Source: an uncultured Ferrovibrio sp.
Lineage (GTDB): Bacteria; Pseudomonadota; Alphaproteobacteria; Ferrovibrionales; Ferrovibrionaceae
Assembly: GCF_937960835.1 (NCBI RefSeq)
Contig: NZ_CALGPC010000002.1
Coordinates: 233,223-297,222 of the forward strand
DNA: 64,000 bases
Reading direction: 5' to 3'
This document shows positions 26,312 through 33,862 of the stretch, piece by piece. Within the stretch, counting starts at the first letter, position 1; the number at the start of each line of letters is the position of its first letter. The position numbers and the translations under genes were made by a program. A model generated the notes under the pieces. That model worked only from the letters and a program-made list of their open reading frames with translations, made no database searches and had not been told where the DNA came from.

Positions 26312-26332
26312 CCTCCCTTAAAAAAGGGGAGG
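26312..26332 (+). promoter_or_regulatory. hairpin pairing with the cupin-gene ribosome-binding site
   Basis: CCTCCC (26312-26317) is complementary to GGGAGG (26327-26332), which is the ribosome-binding site of the ATG at 26338. The loop TTAAAAAAG is A-rich. Folding would hide the site and could also serve as a weak terminator for the tgt transcript. A ribosome finishing the small ORF at 26311 would reach the hairpin and might open it. Confidence 0.4.
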
Positions 26333-26337
26333 ATCGG

Positions 26338-26769
26338 ATGCCGGTTGCGAAAAGGCAGAAGCAGAAATTCCATGTCAACCGCGCGAAGGATGCGACATTC
26401 GCCAGCGATGGGCTGCGCGCCTTCTTCGTCTATCGCGATCTCGGGATCGCCGAGGCGACGAATGGCCGCTTCAATGCGGAAGTCATCCGGGCCAAGGAAG
26501 CAAGCCAAGGCGGGACAGGGCGCCACTATCACAAGCTTGACTTCCAGATGGTCTACATGCTGAAGGGCTGGGCCAAATTCGATTACGAAGGCGAGGGCAC
26601 CTACACCTTCAAAGCCGGCGACTGCTTCCTGCAGCCGCCGGAAATCCGGCATGAGCTGATCGCCTTTTCGAAGGATGTCGAGATGCTTGAGATCACCAGC
26701 CCGGCTGGCTTCGAGACGGTATCCGCTTCAGCGCCCGCTCCCGCTATTCCTCGTCGTCGAAGTAAGTGA
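26338..26769 (+). CDS. cupin-domain protein
   Basis: A 143-residue single-cupin protein. The metal-binding pattern is visible as G-x-H-Y-H around residue 60 (TGRHYHK) with the second motif near PPEIRHELIAF; a glycine-rich loop AGDCF lies between. ATG 26338 follows a perfect GGGGAGG site. Function is unknown: related small cupins bind metals, sugars or ligands and often sense them. Its 3' end overlaps the opposing PAS gene by 26 bases, and the basic C-terminal tail IPRRRSK lies within that overlap. Confidence 0.75.
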   Translation: MPVAKRQKQKFHVNRAKDATFASDGLRAFFVYRDLGIAEATNGRFNAEVIRAKEASQGGTGRHYHKLDFQMVYMLKGWAKFDYEGEGTYTFKAGDCFLQPPEIRHELIAFSKDVEMLEITSPAGFETVSASAPAPAIPRRRSK

Positions 26770-27223
26770 CGGTGAGCAATTGGGTGATCTGATCGCTGCC
26801 CGCGGTCAGCGGCATTGTGATCGATTCAAAATGCACGAAGCTGCGGTCCACAAAGTAATAGGTTCCCGTCGCCCTTAGCGGCGAAGCATGCTGCATTGCC
26901 CAGGTCAGCCCGTTGTTGAAATCCTCCAGCGCCTCGCCGCTCAGGATCTCGTCGAGATACTTGCCGGTGGGATCGCGGCCGGAATAGCGGCTGATCTGCG
27001 TGCCATAGAGGCGAACGCGGAAGCGGCCTTGCGGCTGCCATTCATAGATCAGCACACGCGCCAGATAGGGCCGCAGCACGAAAACGGTGAAATCCTCCCG
27101 GTCCGGCACGGTGCGGCCGGCCCGCTTCTCCTGCCAAAGCGCCATCAGCGCCTGCAATTCCGGGCGATGGAACTGCAGGTCGGGATCGAACCGAAATCGG
27201 GTATTCACCATTTGCCGGTTCAA
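26744..27223 (-). CDS. PAS-domain protein (PAS_5 type)
   Basis: A 159-residue protein made almost entirely of one PAS-like fold of the kind common in Rhodospirillales and Rhizobiales. Typical segments are RPYLARVLIYEW, RFRVRLYGTQISRYSGRD-like residues and a DRSFVHFESITMPL strand. No kinase or output domain is attached, so it may act as a small-molecule or protein-interaction sensor. TTG 27223 is preferred to ATG 27211 because an AAGGAG site lies eight bases before the TTG. Convergent with the cupin gene. Confidence 0.75.
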   Translation of the reverse strand: MNRQMVNTRFRFDPDLQFHRPELQALMALWQEKRAGRTVPDREDFTVFVLRPYLARVLIYEWQPQGRFRVRLYGTQISRYSGRDPTGKYLDEILSGEALEDFNNGLTWAMQHASPLRATGTYYFVDRSFVHFESITMPLTAGSDQITQLLTVTYFDDEE

Positions 27224-27438
27224 GGGCGCTTCTCCTTGTGTCCAGCATATAGGACGGCGAGGGGTGCGGGCGAAAACAGCGGCGAAAACAGCTAAGTAAT
27301 TGTTTTCACGGATTTTGTGAATCGCCAGGGCCGGGGGGGATGGTGAATTTACTGCGGGCGCTCAAGATTGCTGCGCGGCGCGCTCACTAAGCTCGGCGAC
27401 ATCTGCGGCATGACTATGCCGTGGTCGTGTTCCGCAGA
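27224..27438. other. intergenic stretch, PAS gene to DUF3606 gene
   Basis: 215 bases with no convincing gene. A short T/A-rich patch (around 27290-27320) could be a promoter for the PAS gene on the minus strand, but no clear -35/-10 pair was found. Nothing else recognised. Confidence 0.4.
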
Positions 27439-27633
27439 TCACGCGCCGCGCGACTTGCCGCCTGCGAGATGCTTCGCCACTGCGTCGGCGGAGGTGCCGA
27501 CCGCCTGCACTGCCGTGCGCAGCTCGTCCGCCGATACGCCGAACTTCTGCGTCCAGTAGCGGATCTCGTGATCCTCGCTGGTATTGATGCGGCTGCGGTC
27601 GGGCTCGCCCCGGTTCTTAAGATCGTCTGCCAT
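27439..27633 (-). CDS. small DUF3606-type protein
   Basis: A 64-residue acidic-to-basic small protein. The segment around residues 20-55 (ISTxDxxEIRYWTQKFGVSxxEL pattern, then AVGTSADAVAKHL) matches the DUF3606 family of small alphaproteobacterial and betaproteobacterial proteins, whose function is unknown. ATG 27633 is preceded at five bases by a strong GGAGGA site; a longer in-frame ORF upstream is Arg/His/Pro-rich and unlikely to be translated. Sits between the PAS gene and tRNA-Lys. Confidence 0.72.
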   Translation of the reverse strand: MADDLKNRGEPDRSRINTSEDHEIRYWTQKFGVSADELRTAVQAVGTSADAVAKHLAGGKSRGA

Positions 27634-27789
27634 GCAATCCTCCGGCTGAGTGGGGGAGTGAACCCGCCCGCAGCGTGCCGGGTTCCGTCTGCCAGCGATG
27701 CAGGGATGTCGAGCAGCAGGATGATGAGGACGATGATGCGGCCGGCAGACTGGCCGCCGGCTAACCCATTCGCAGCGCATTGTGCGAGG

Positions 27790-27865
27790 TGGTGAGCCCG
27801 CCGGGATTCGAACCCGGGACCTCTCGATTAAAAGTCGCTTGCTCTACCAGCTGAGCTACGGGCTC
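27790..27865 (-). tRNA. tRNA-Lys (anticodon TTT)
   Basis: A 76-base cloverleaf with encoded CCA. The acceptor stem GAGCCCG pairs with CGGGCTC, the D-arm contains AGCTCAGCTGGTAGAGC, the anticodon loop is CTTTTAA (anticodon TTT) and the T-arm is GGGTTCGAATCCC. The lower anticodon stem shows two non-Watson-Crick positions (27-43 A/G and 28-42 G/A), the other three pairs being normal. Confidence 0.93.
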
Positions 27866-28106
27866 ACAGAGGTCTTGGAAGGCCCCGTTCAGGGCGCGGC
27901 GACCATAGGGGGCAGGGCTGGGCTCGTCAACCAGCCAGCCGCCAGAATTGCCATCCCGCCGGGGCCCCGGCCCTCAGATAACCCCTTGGCCGGGCAGGGA
28001 GGATTGTCCGGCCGGGCGGGAGGTTATCGCTTCGTCACCCTGCCAGCCTTTGTCTTTATTTCGCATTTGCGGAATAATATACGTTACGTCCTGGAGGATG
28101 AGTGCA

Positions 28107-28295
28107 ATGCCTGTTTTCTACGTCGAAGGTGGGATTTTCAAGGACTTGGCCGACCCGGCGCCCATTCCTGGAACTGAGGAGCGTTACGGGCCGTTTCAGA
28201 CCGAGCGGGAAGCCGATCAGGTTTGGCGGGCCCGGATGGCGGACAAGATCGACATCTGCAACCACCGTCTTCGAGTCATTCAGCGCGACGCCTGA
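28107..28295 (+). CDS. DUF4170-like small protein
   Basis: A 62-residue protein resembling DUF4170, a small alphaproteobacterial family of unknown function: an N-terminal YVEGG strand, a central ERYGPF motif, an EADQVWRAR helix and a C-terminal strand RLRVI. ATG 28107 was chosen because GGAGG lies nine bases upstream; ATG 28098 directly abuts that site. The preceding 239 bases after tRNA-Lys contain no other gene; an A/T-rich patch at 28060-28090 is the likeliest promoter location. Confidence 0.65.
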   Translation: MPVFYVEGGIFKDLADPAPIPGTEERYGPFQTEREADQVWRARMADKIDICNHRLRVIQRDA

Positions 28296-28442
28296 AAGCG
28301 TCCGCGCCGCCGAATCGGCCCTAGCGGTCGCACTGCGCTTTCCTGTTGCTAACTGGTTTGCCTGCCACGATGATTTCGTGACGGGGTGGTCCGATTCGCG
28401 AGGACACGCGAGGACATCGGCACGCCTGGGACAAGGAGGCGC

Positions 28443-29084
28443 ATGATAGACTCTTATGCCGCCGCAAGGTTGATCGCCAACCGCGGCGACCTGAGGCGCA
28501 AGGCGATCAATTTCAAGCGTGGCCATGATGTCCGCCTGACCCCCGAACTGCGCAGCAAGATCGAAAAGGTCATCGTCGAAACCCAGGCGGATTTCGAAGC
28601 CTCGGCGGTGGAAGCGCTGCGGAACCTGAAGGATGCCTGGAATTCGGCGTCCCTGAACTCGGTCGGCCGCGCGCGGTATTACGAGTGGATCTACGACGTG
28701 GCGATGGACCTGAAGGGGCAGGGAAGCCTCTTCGGCTATCCGCTGGTCACGCTTTATGCTGACGTGCTGAAGAATCTTGTCGCCGGGCTGACGCATCCGA
28801 CGTCACGGCTGCATGCCATCATCGGCCTGAACATCGATGCGCTCGGCATCATCATCCGGCGCCGGATCACCGGCCCGGGCAGCACGCTGGAGCGCCGCGT
28901 GGCGGAAGCGCTGCGCGAGGCCTATGTGAAGATGCGGCTGCGCGTGCCGTCCGAAGTGGCGGTCGAGCACAAGGTCGCCACCGCCGTACGGCAGCTTGAC
29001 GGCAAGCGGCCGACTGTCGTCGCACCGGAGCTCAAGGACACCGCCCGGCAATGGCCGACGGGGACGCGGCTGCCGGTCAAGTGA
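28443..29084 (+). CDS. Hpt-like protein lacking the phosphoacceptor histidine
   Basis: A 213-residue protein. Residues 80-115 resemble a histidine-phosphotransfer helix: A-M-D-L-K-G-Q-G-S-L-F-G, where Hpt domains have A-H-x-L-K-G-x-G. The His position is Met88 (codon ATG 28704-28706), so phosphotransfer should be impossible. The remaining helices keep the amphipathic four-helix pattern. ATG 28443 is preceded by a perfect AAGGAGG. Possible roles are a scaffold or inhibitor of a phosphorelay; this is an inference from motif similarity, and the C-terminal 90 residues are unrecognised. Twenty-two bases separate it from the next unknown gene. Confidence 0.6.
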   Translation: MIDSYAAARLIANRGDLRRKAINFKRGHDVRLTPELRSKIEKVIVETQADFEASAVEALRNLKDAWNSASLNSVGRARYYEWIYDVAMDLKGQGSLFGYPLVTLYADVLKNLVAGLTHPTSRLHAIIGLNIDALGIIIRRRITGPGSTLERRVAEALREAYVKMRLRVPSEVAVEHKVATAVRQLDGKRPTVVAPELKDTARQWPTGTRLPVK

Positions 29085-29106
29085 CGCCCTCGTTTAAGGA
29101 TTTGTC

Positions 29107-29448
29107 ATGGCGTCGTCTGATGATCGCAGCAATGCGAAACCAACTGGCCAGCCGCCGGAGGGCTATAACTGGAAGCCCCAGGCGATCAAGCCCATCCCGG
29201 CGGTGGAAGTGATCGCCGAGGCGATCAAAAAGGCCGATACCAGCTACTTCTTCGAGAATTACACCAAGCAGGCCAATGCGGTGATCGCCGCACTCAAGCA
29301 GCATGGCTATGTGGTGGTGCCATATTATCCGACCGTGGACATGGTCAAGGCCGCCATGGACGAACTGCAATACGGGCAGAACAAGTTCACCAATGTCGTG
29401 ATGCCCATGTATCTCGCCATGATGAAGGCTGCGCCTAAGCCGAAGTAA
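29107..29448 (+). CDS. conserved-type hypothetical protein
   Basis: A 113-residue soluble protein, unrecognised. The N-terminus is polar and probably disordered (Ser/Asn/Pro-rich, about residues 1-28); the rest looks helical, with a VIAALKQHGYVVVP strand-like centre and a KFTNVVMPMYLAMMKAAPKPK-like basic end. It lies 22 bases downstream of the Hpt-like gene on the same strand, so the two are likely cotranscribed. No signal peptide or membrane segment. Confidence 0.6.
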   Translation: MASSDDRSNAKPTGQPPEGYNWKPQAIKPIPAVEVIAEAIKKADTSYFFENYTKQANAVIAALKQHGYVVVPYYPTVDMVKAAMDELQYGQNKFTNVVMPMYLAMMKAAPKPK

Positions 29449-29555
29449 GGGGCCGGATAGCGACCCGGACTGCGACAACCGCTCCTTAACCCTCGTTTGG
29501 TATTCCAGAAGGACTGCAGTAGAATGCCGGGCGTTGAGCAGGTGGGACTAACAGC

Positions 29556-29756
29556 ATGAGCCGGGAAAAGCTGGTTGCTTTTCTGCGCGTGGCAGGGCCG
29601 GAGCGCACTGCCGAGATTCTGAAGCGTCTGCCGCCGCAAGAGGCGCAGGCGATCCAGCAGGCGCTCGACCAAACCCCTGCCGTGCCGTCCTCCCAGGTCG
29701 ATCTGGCGGCCGATGCCGCGGCGACTTTCGTGGCCGCGACCGCCCACAAGCGGTGA
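29556..29756 (+). CDS. small hypothetical protein with FliG/MgtE-N-like helices
   Basis: A 66-residue predicted helical protein. Residues 5-36 (FLRVAGPERTAEILKRLPPQ and following) resemble the repeated helical pattern at the N-termini of FliG and MgtE, but this is a weak likeness. The Ala-rich C-terminus ends in AAATAHKR. The gene overlaps the next by GTGA, suggesting coupled translation with a secreted protein. Real coding is likely from this overlap, but the function is unknown. Confidence 0.5.
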   Translation: MSREKLVAFLRVAGPERTAEILKRLPPQEAQAIQQALDQTPAVPSSQVDLAADAAATFVAATAHKR

Positions 29757-30286
29757 AACACGCATTTCTGCTCGGTGCGCTGCTGGCCTTGGGGCTGGGC
29801 CTCGCCAGCACGGCCACGGCGCAGGAGGGCCTCGGTGCCGGCAGCCGGCCGAAGAGCCCCCAGTTATGCATGACGGAAGCCGAGTTCGAGGCTGAGGCCG
29901 TGGTAAGATCCGGCATCGTGCTGCGGGCCTATGCGCGAGACTGTGCCCGGCGCGGCATCGATGGCAGCATTCTTCCGCAATGGAGCGCCTTCGATGCGGC
30001 CAATGCCGAACAGCTCCGCAATGCCGTCGAATTGCGCAGTCAGGCCTATGCGCGGAACTATCCCAATGACGCCTATGCGGGCCAGCGTGTGATCGACGAG
30101 ATCCTGACTTCACGCGGCATCGTGCATCCCTCTGCTCAGGAATGCCTCGCCGTGGCCAATGTAGTGGGCGGTTTGACGAGCTGGGACGATTTCCTGCTCC
30201 ATGCGCGGCGTACGGAACTCGGCCAGGTCAAAACGCAGTTCAGACGCTGCCCGCGCAAGGGCGGCGGTGTTGGCACCGGCCGCTGA
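29753..30286 (+). CDS. secreted hypothetical protein with four conserved-looking cysteines
   Basis: A 177-residue protein with a clear signal peptide (KHAFLLGALLALGLGLASTA, cleavage after TATA), hence periplasmic or exported. The mature part holds four cysteines (in QLCMTEAE, ARDCARR, AQECLAV and FRRCPRK) that could form two disulfides, and is mostly helical. No family is recognised. GTG 29753 overlaps the upstream 66-codon gene by four bases. It converges with the gene at 30287, with no gap between stop codons. Confidence 0.65.
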   Translation: MKHAFLLGALLALGLGLASTATAQEGLGAGSRPKSPQLCMTEAEFEAEAVVRSGIVLRAYARDCARRGIDGSILPQWSAFDAANAEQLRNAVELRSQAYARNYPNDAYAGQRVIDEILTSRGIVHPSAQECLAVANVVGGLTSWDDFLLHARRTELGQVKTQFRRCPRKGGGVGTGR

Positions 30287-30835
30287 TCAGCTATTGGGGA
30301 CGACGATGATCCGGTTGTTTTCCAGCACGATGCTGCCGGCGCGGAAGACGGACGCGCCGTAAGGATCCATCTGGCCGATCACGCGCACACGGTCGCCGGC
30401 CTTCACCTTGGTCAATTCCTGCCACGTAGCCCCGAGATTGATCACCATCGATGCGTTGCCGTCATTGAGCACGAAGGTTGTCGGCTGCGGCGAATGCACG
30501 ATGCCCTGGATCATCACCGCCTTGCCGCGCGGAATCTCGGCAATCGGCACCAGCGGCGGCAGATCGAATTGCATGGTGCGGTTACGGGGCGCATTGGCGT
30601 CCCGCTTCGGCGCCGGCTTCTGCTGCGGCTGGGCCTGAGGGGCAATCGGCTTGCTCTCAGGCTGCTGCGCCTGTGGATCGGGCTGGGCCAGCGGTGCTTG
30701 CGGCTGAGGCTGCTGCTGCGTCTGCTGCTGCGTCTGCTGCTGTGGCTGTTGCTGGGCCGGCTGCTGGGCGGCAACGGGAACCGCTGCCAGCAGGCAGCCA
30801 GCGATCAGCAGCGCTGAGGGACGGATCAGATGCAT
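30287..30835 (-). CDS. exported Gln-rich protein with OB-fold-like domain
   Basis: A 182-residue protein in three parts: a signal peptide (LIRPSALLIAGCLLAAVPVA, cleavage probably after AA), a low-complexity Gln/Pro-rich linker (about residues 24-70), and a C-terminal beta-rich domain (residues 85-182) resembling periplasmic OB-fold proteins of the YgiW/YdeI kind, with the pattern MIQGIV...GDRVRVIGQ...GSIVLEN. IAGC might act as a lipobox, making it a lipoprotein instead. ATG 30835 lies behind GGAGGT and overlaps the upstream SDR gene by ten bases. Role unknown. Confidence 0.65.
   Translation of the reverse strand: MHLIRPSALLIAGCLLAAVPVAAQQPAQQQPQQQTQQQTQQQPQPQAPLAQPDPQAQQPESKPIAPQAQPQQKPAPKRDANAPRNRTMQFDLPPLVPIAEIPRGKAVMIQGIVHSPQPTTFVLNDGNASMVINLGATWQELTKVKAGDRVRVIGQMDPYGASVFRAGSIVLENNRIIVVPNS
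30711..30758 (+). repeat. 12-base tandem repeat coding the Gln-rich linker
   Basis: Four 12-base units: TGCTGCTGCGTC twice exactly (30711-30722, 30723-30734), then TGCTGCTGTGGC and TGTTGCTGGGCC. On the coding (minus) strand each unit gives three glutamines plus Thr, Pro or Ala. Such repeats can change copy number by slippage; in this frame each unit changes the linker by four residues without a frameshift. Confidence 0.75.
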
Positions 30836-31584
30836 CTTCCGCCATCGACCTCCATGCATACCCCAGTGATGAAATTGGCTTCATCCGAGGCTAGGTAAAG
30901 CGCCGCGTTGGCGATGTCCTGCGGCGTGCTGAAGCGGCCGATGGGGATCGTGCTGACGAATTTCGCCTTCATTTCCTCGGTCTCGGTGCCGCCCATGAAT
31001 TCCTTCAGCATGGGCGTCAGGCCCGCCACCGGATTCAACGCATTGACCCGGATCTGCTCGGGTGCGAGTTCCACCGCCATCGCCTTGGTCAGCGTGATCA
31101 CCGCGCCCTTGCTGCCGTTGTACCACACCAGGCCGGGACGGGGGCGCACGCCGGCGGTGGAGGCGATATTCACGAAGGCGCCGCCGCCGCGCTTGCGCAT
31201 CTCCGGGATGGCGTATTGGGCGGAGAGGTAAATGCTCTTCACATTGACCGCGAAGATTCGGTCGAAAGTGGCCTCGTCGACATCCAGCATGGGGCCGTTG
31301 CGTTGCGGCATGCCGGCATTGTTGATCATGATGTCAAGGCCGCCGAAGGTCTTCACCGTCACCTCCACCAGCGCCCGCATCTGATCGCTTTTGCTCACGT
31401 CCACGGCGACCGGGATTGCTTTGCCGCCGGCCTTGCCGATCTCGCCGGCGACGCGTTCGGCGGCTTGCAGGTTGAGATCGCCAATTGCCACGGCGGCTCC
31501 TTCGGCGGCAAAGCGCTTGGCGATCCCCTCGCCAAAGCCTGATCCGCCACCTGTTACAATCGCCACCTTATTCGCCAGACGCAT
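30826..31584 (-). CDS. SDR-family oxidoreductase
   Basis: A 252-residue classical short-chain dehydrogenase. The NAD(P)-binding loop TGGGSGFGEG is near the N-terminus and the NNAG motif near residue 90. The catalytic Ser is in NIASTAG, and the catalytic Tyr-x3-Lys is in WYNGSKG. Asp in IGDLN suggests NAD preference. The C-terminal ITGVCMEVDGG is the family end. ATG 31584 is preferred to ATG 31590, which abuts the GGAGG site. The substrate is not predictable; homologues act as 3-oxoacyl-ACP reductase-like or alcohol dehydrogenases. Confidence 0.88.
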   Translation of the reverse strand: MRLANKVAIVTGGGSGFGEGIAKRFAAEGAAVAIGDLNLQAAERVAGEIGKAGGKAIPVAVDVSKSDQMRALVEVTVKTFGGLDIMINNAGMPQRNGPMLDVDEATFDRIFAVNVKSIYLSAQYAIPEMRKRGGGAFVNIASTAGVRPRPGLVWYNGSKGAVITLTKAMAVELAPEQIRVNALNPVAGLTPMLKEFMGGTETEEMKAKFVSTIPIGRFSTPQDIANAALYLASDEANFITGVCMEVDGGRCI

Positions 31585-31815
31585 AGACATTCCTCCCTTG
31601 CTCCGGCCTGCATCGTAGCGGTGGGGCGGGCCGGTGCAAGTGCTTTGCCATATTACGAAAATTCACTTGGGTGCGCCCCAGCCCGGTCTGGACAGACGAT
31701 CAGCGCCGGGATACGCATATCGGGATGCCTACGGGAGGCTGCCTGGGCCTTTTTATAAGCACAGCTTGCAAAAGGGTGGTGGTCGCCAGGCATTCGATTT
31801 GAGGAAGAGGACCTT

Positions 31816-32592
31816 GTGAGCGAGCAGATCAACTCTCCCTCCGAAGACCCCAATGCGCCGCAGATCATCCTGCCGCCGCCGAGGCTCGGCGTGTTCGCCC
31901 GGCTGCGCAACTACTTCTTGGCCGGCATCATCGTCACTGCGCCGATCGGGCTCACCATCTATCTGGTCGTCATCACGATTGAGGCGATCGACCGGAACGT
32001 GAAGGGCCTGATCCCAGCTGGCTACGAACTGGAGCGCTTCCTGCCGTTCCAGCTGCCTTACGGTCTTCCGGGCCTGGGCATCGTGGTTGCCGTGGTGCTG
32101 CTGACATTGATCGGCTTCCTGGCCACCAATTTCCTTGGCCGCACCCTGCTCAATGTGGGCGAGCGGCTAGTGGCGCGCATGCCGGTGATCCGCGGCCTTT
32201 ATGGTGCGCTGAAGCAGATTTTTGAAACCGTCTTCAGCCAGTCGGGGCAATCCTTCCGGCAGGTGGCGCTGGTGCCTTGGCCCTCAGCCGGGTCCTGGAC
32301 CATCGCTTTTGTCACCAATTACGTGCAGGGCGAAGTAGCCAATAAGCTCGGCACCGATCTCGTCACCGTATATGTGCCGACAACGCCCAATCCCACTGGC
32401 GGTTACATGACTTATTACCGCCGCAGCGACGTGATCATCTTGTCGATGACGGTCGACGAAGCTATGAAACTGATCATCTCCTGTGGCGTGATCGTGCCGC
32501 CGGAGAGAAACGTGCCGCAGAGCACGGCAGGAGGAAAGCCCATTGGCCAGCTTAAGCCAAGCGAGGGAACGAACGGCGGCTTTACGCCCTGA
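31816..32592 (+). CDS. DUF502-family membrane protein
   Basis: A 258-residue protein of the DUF502 family. Two hydrophobic helices (about residues 33-58 and 85-110) flank a periplasmic-side loop; the cytosolic domain carries the family segments RMPVIRGLYGALKQIFE and VPTTPNPTGGYM. Function is unknown; plant homologues (LCV-like) are membrane proteins. GTG 31816 follows an AAGAGG site. The 3' end overlaps the P450 gene by 50 bases. The 231-base upstream gap contains no recognised gene. Confidence 0.85.
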   Translation: MSEQINSPSEDPNAPQIILPPPRLGVFARLRNYFLAGIIVTAPIGLTIYLVVITIEAIDRNVKGLIPAGYELERFLPFQLPYGLPGLGIVVAVVLLTLIGFLATNFLGRTLLNVGERLVARMPVIRGLYGALKQIFETVFSQSGQSFRQVALVPWPSAGSWTIAFVTNYVQGEVANKLGTDLVTVYVPTTPNPTGGYMTYYRRSDVIILSMTVDEAMKLIISCGVIVPPERNVPQSTAGGKPIGQLKPSEGTNGGFTP

Positions 32593-33850
32593 CGGTCCCG
32601 GCGCATTACGGTTCGGCCGTTTCGACGGCCTGAACGATGCAGAGCGGCGCGCCTTTGTCGCCGCGTTTGATCTGCGCCGGCTGGACGCTGATTTCTTCGA
32701 CGATCCTTATCCCGTTTATCATCTGCTGCGCACATACGAGCCGGTCCGGCAGATGCCGGATGGCAGCTATTTCCTGACCCGCTACGACGACCTGCAGGCG
32801 GTTTATCGCGACAACAAGCGGTTCAGTTCCGACAAGAAGGTTGAGTTCAAGCCGAAATTCGGCGACACGCCGCTATACCGCCATCACACCACCAGCCTCG
32901 TCTTCAATGATCCGCCGCTGCATACGCGGGTAAGGCGGCTGCTGGCGCCGGCTTTCACGCCGCGGGCGCTGAAGCTGCTGGAAACGCGGTTCATTGCCTT
33001 GGTCGATCGTCTGCTGGATCGCGCCGCCAGACAGGGCGGCATGGATGTGATCACCGACTATGCCGCCGCTTTGCCGGTCGAGATCATCGGCGACATGCTG
33101 GCTGTGCCCGGCGAGGACCGCCATCTGCTGCGCGACTGGTCGCTGGCCATTCTCGGCGCGCTGGAGCCAGTGCTGACGCCCGAGCGGGCGGAGGCCGGCA
33201 ACAGGGCGATGATGGAGTTCGAGGCCTATCTGGAAAAGCACATCGCCGCCTGGCGTGATCAGGAGCCGCGCGATGGCTATGGCGACGTGCTGACGTCTCT
33301 GATCCGCGGTGAGAATGGCGAAAGCCTGACCGCCGATGAACTGGTGCAGAACTGCATCTTTCTGCTCAATGCCGGGCATGAAACGACCACCAACCTGATC
33401 GGCAACGGCGTCGCCGCCTTGCTCGACTGGCCGGATCAGAAGCAGCGTCTGCTGGATGACCCGAGCCTTATCAGGATGGCGGTGGAAGAATTCCTGCGCT
33501 TCGAATCCTCCAACCAGTTGGGCAACCGACGCGTGGTGGAGGAGGTGAGCGTCGGCGGCGTGACCTTCGCCCCCGGCACACTGATCACGCTATGCATCGG
33601 CGCCGCCAATCGCGATCCATCGCAGTTCCCCGATCCGGACCGTCTGGATGTCGGGCGCCAGCCCAATCGCCATCTTGCGTTCGGCGCAGGCATTCATGCC
33701 TGTGCCGGCATGTCGCTGGCCCGCCTCGAGGGACAGATTGCCATTGGCCGCCTGCTGGCACGATTTCCAAATTTCCGCCGCAGCGGGGATTTCGTCCGCG
33801 GCGGCCGGGCGCGCTTCCGCGGCTTCCTGAGTTATCCGATCACCTTCTGA
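32543..33850 (+). CDS. bacterial cytochrome P450
   Basis: A 435-residue soluble class I P450 monooxygenase. The heme thiolate is Cys387 in FGAGIHACAG, the I-helix oxygen-activation motif is AGHETT, and the K-helix ExxR is EFLR. An N-terminal DPYPVYHLLR and the FNDPPLHTRVRRLL segment are typical. Electron partners (ferredoxin and reductase) are not adjacent. TTG 32543 is preferred because a GGAGG lies eight bases upstream, although this places the first 50 bases inside the DUF502 gene. The substrate is unknown. Confidence 0.92.
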   Translation: MASLSQARERTAALRPDGPGALRFGRFDGLNDAERRAFVAAFDLRRLDADFFDDPYPVYHLLRTYEPVRQMPDGSYFLTRYDDLQAVYRDNKRFSSDKKVEFKPKFGDTPLYRHHTTSLVFNDPPLHTRVRRLLAPAFTPRALKLLETRFIALVDRLLDRAARQGGMDVITDYAAALPVEIIGDMLAVPGEDRHLLRDWSLAILGALEPVLTPERAEAGNRAMMEFEAYLEKHIAAWRDQEPRDGYGDVLTSLIRGENGESLTADELVQNCIFLLNAGHETTTNLIGNGVAALLDWPDQKQRLLDDPSLIRMAVEEFLRFESSNQLGNRRVVEEVSVGGVTFAPGTLITLCIGAANRDPSQFPDPDRLDVGRQPNRHLAFGAGIHACAGMSLARLEGQIAIGRLLARFPNFRRSGDFVRGGRARFRGFLSYPITF

Positions 33851-33862
33851 AAGAGAGAAACG

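Noticed and set aside
23997..26378. Very long open frame on the minus strand across queA and tgt (about 790 codons)
   Set aside because: It is a GC-rich shadow of two well-identified genes on the plus strand, and its translation resembles no protein family.
27782..28177. Plus-strand ORF beginning across tRNA-Lys
   Set aside because: It would start inside the tRNA gene region and has no ribosome-binding site; the DUF4170-like frame with a good site lies in another frame.
30494..30817. Leu/Arg-rich plus-strand ORF opposite the Gln-rich gene
   Set aside because: It is the antisense of CAG-type repeats and has no start context.
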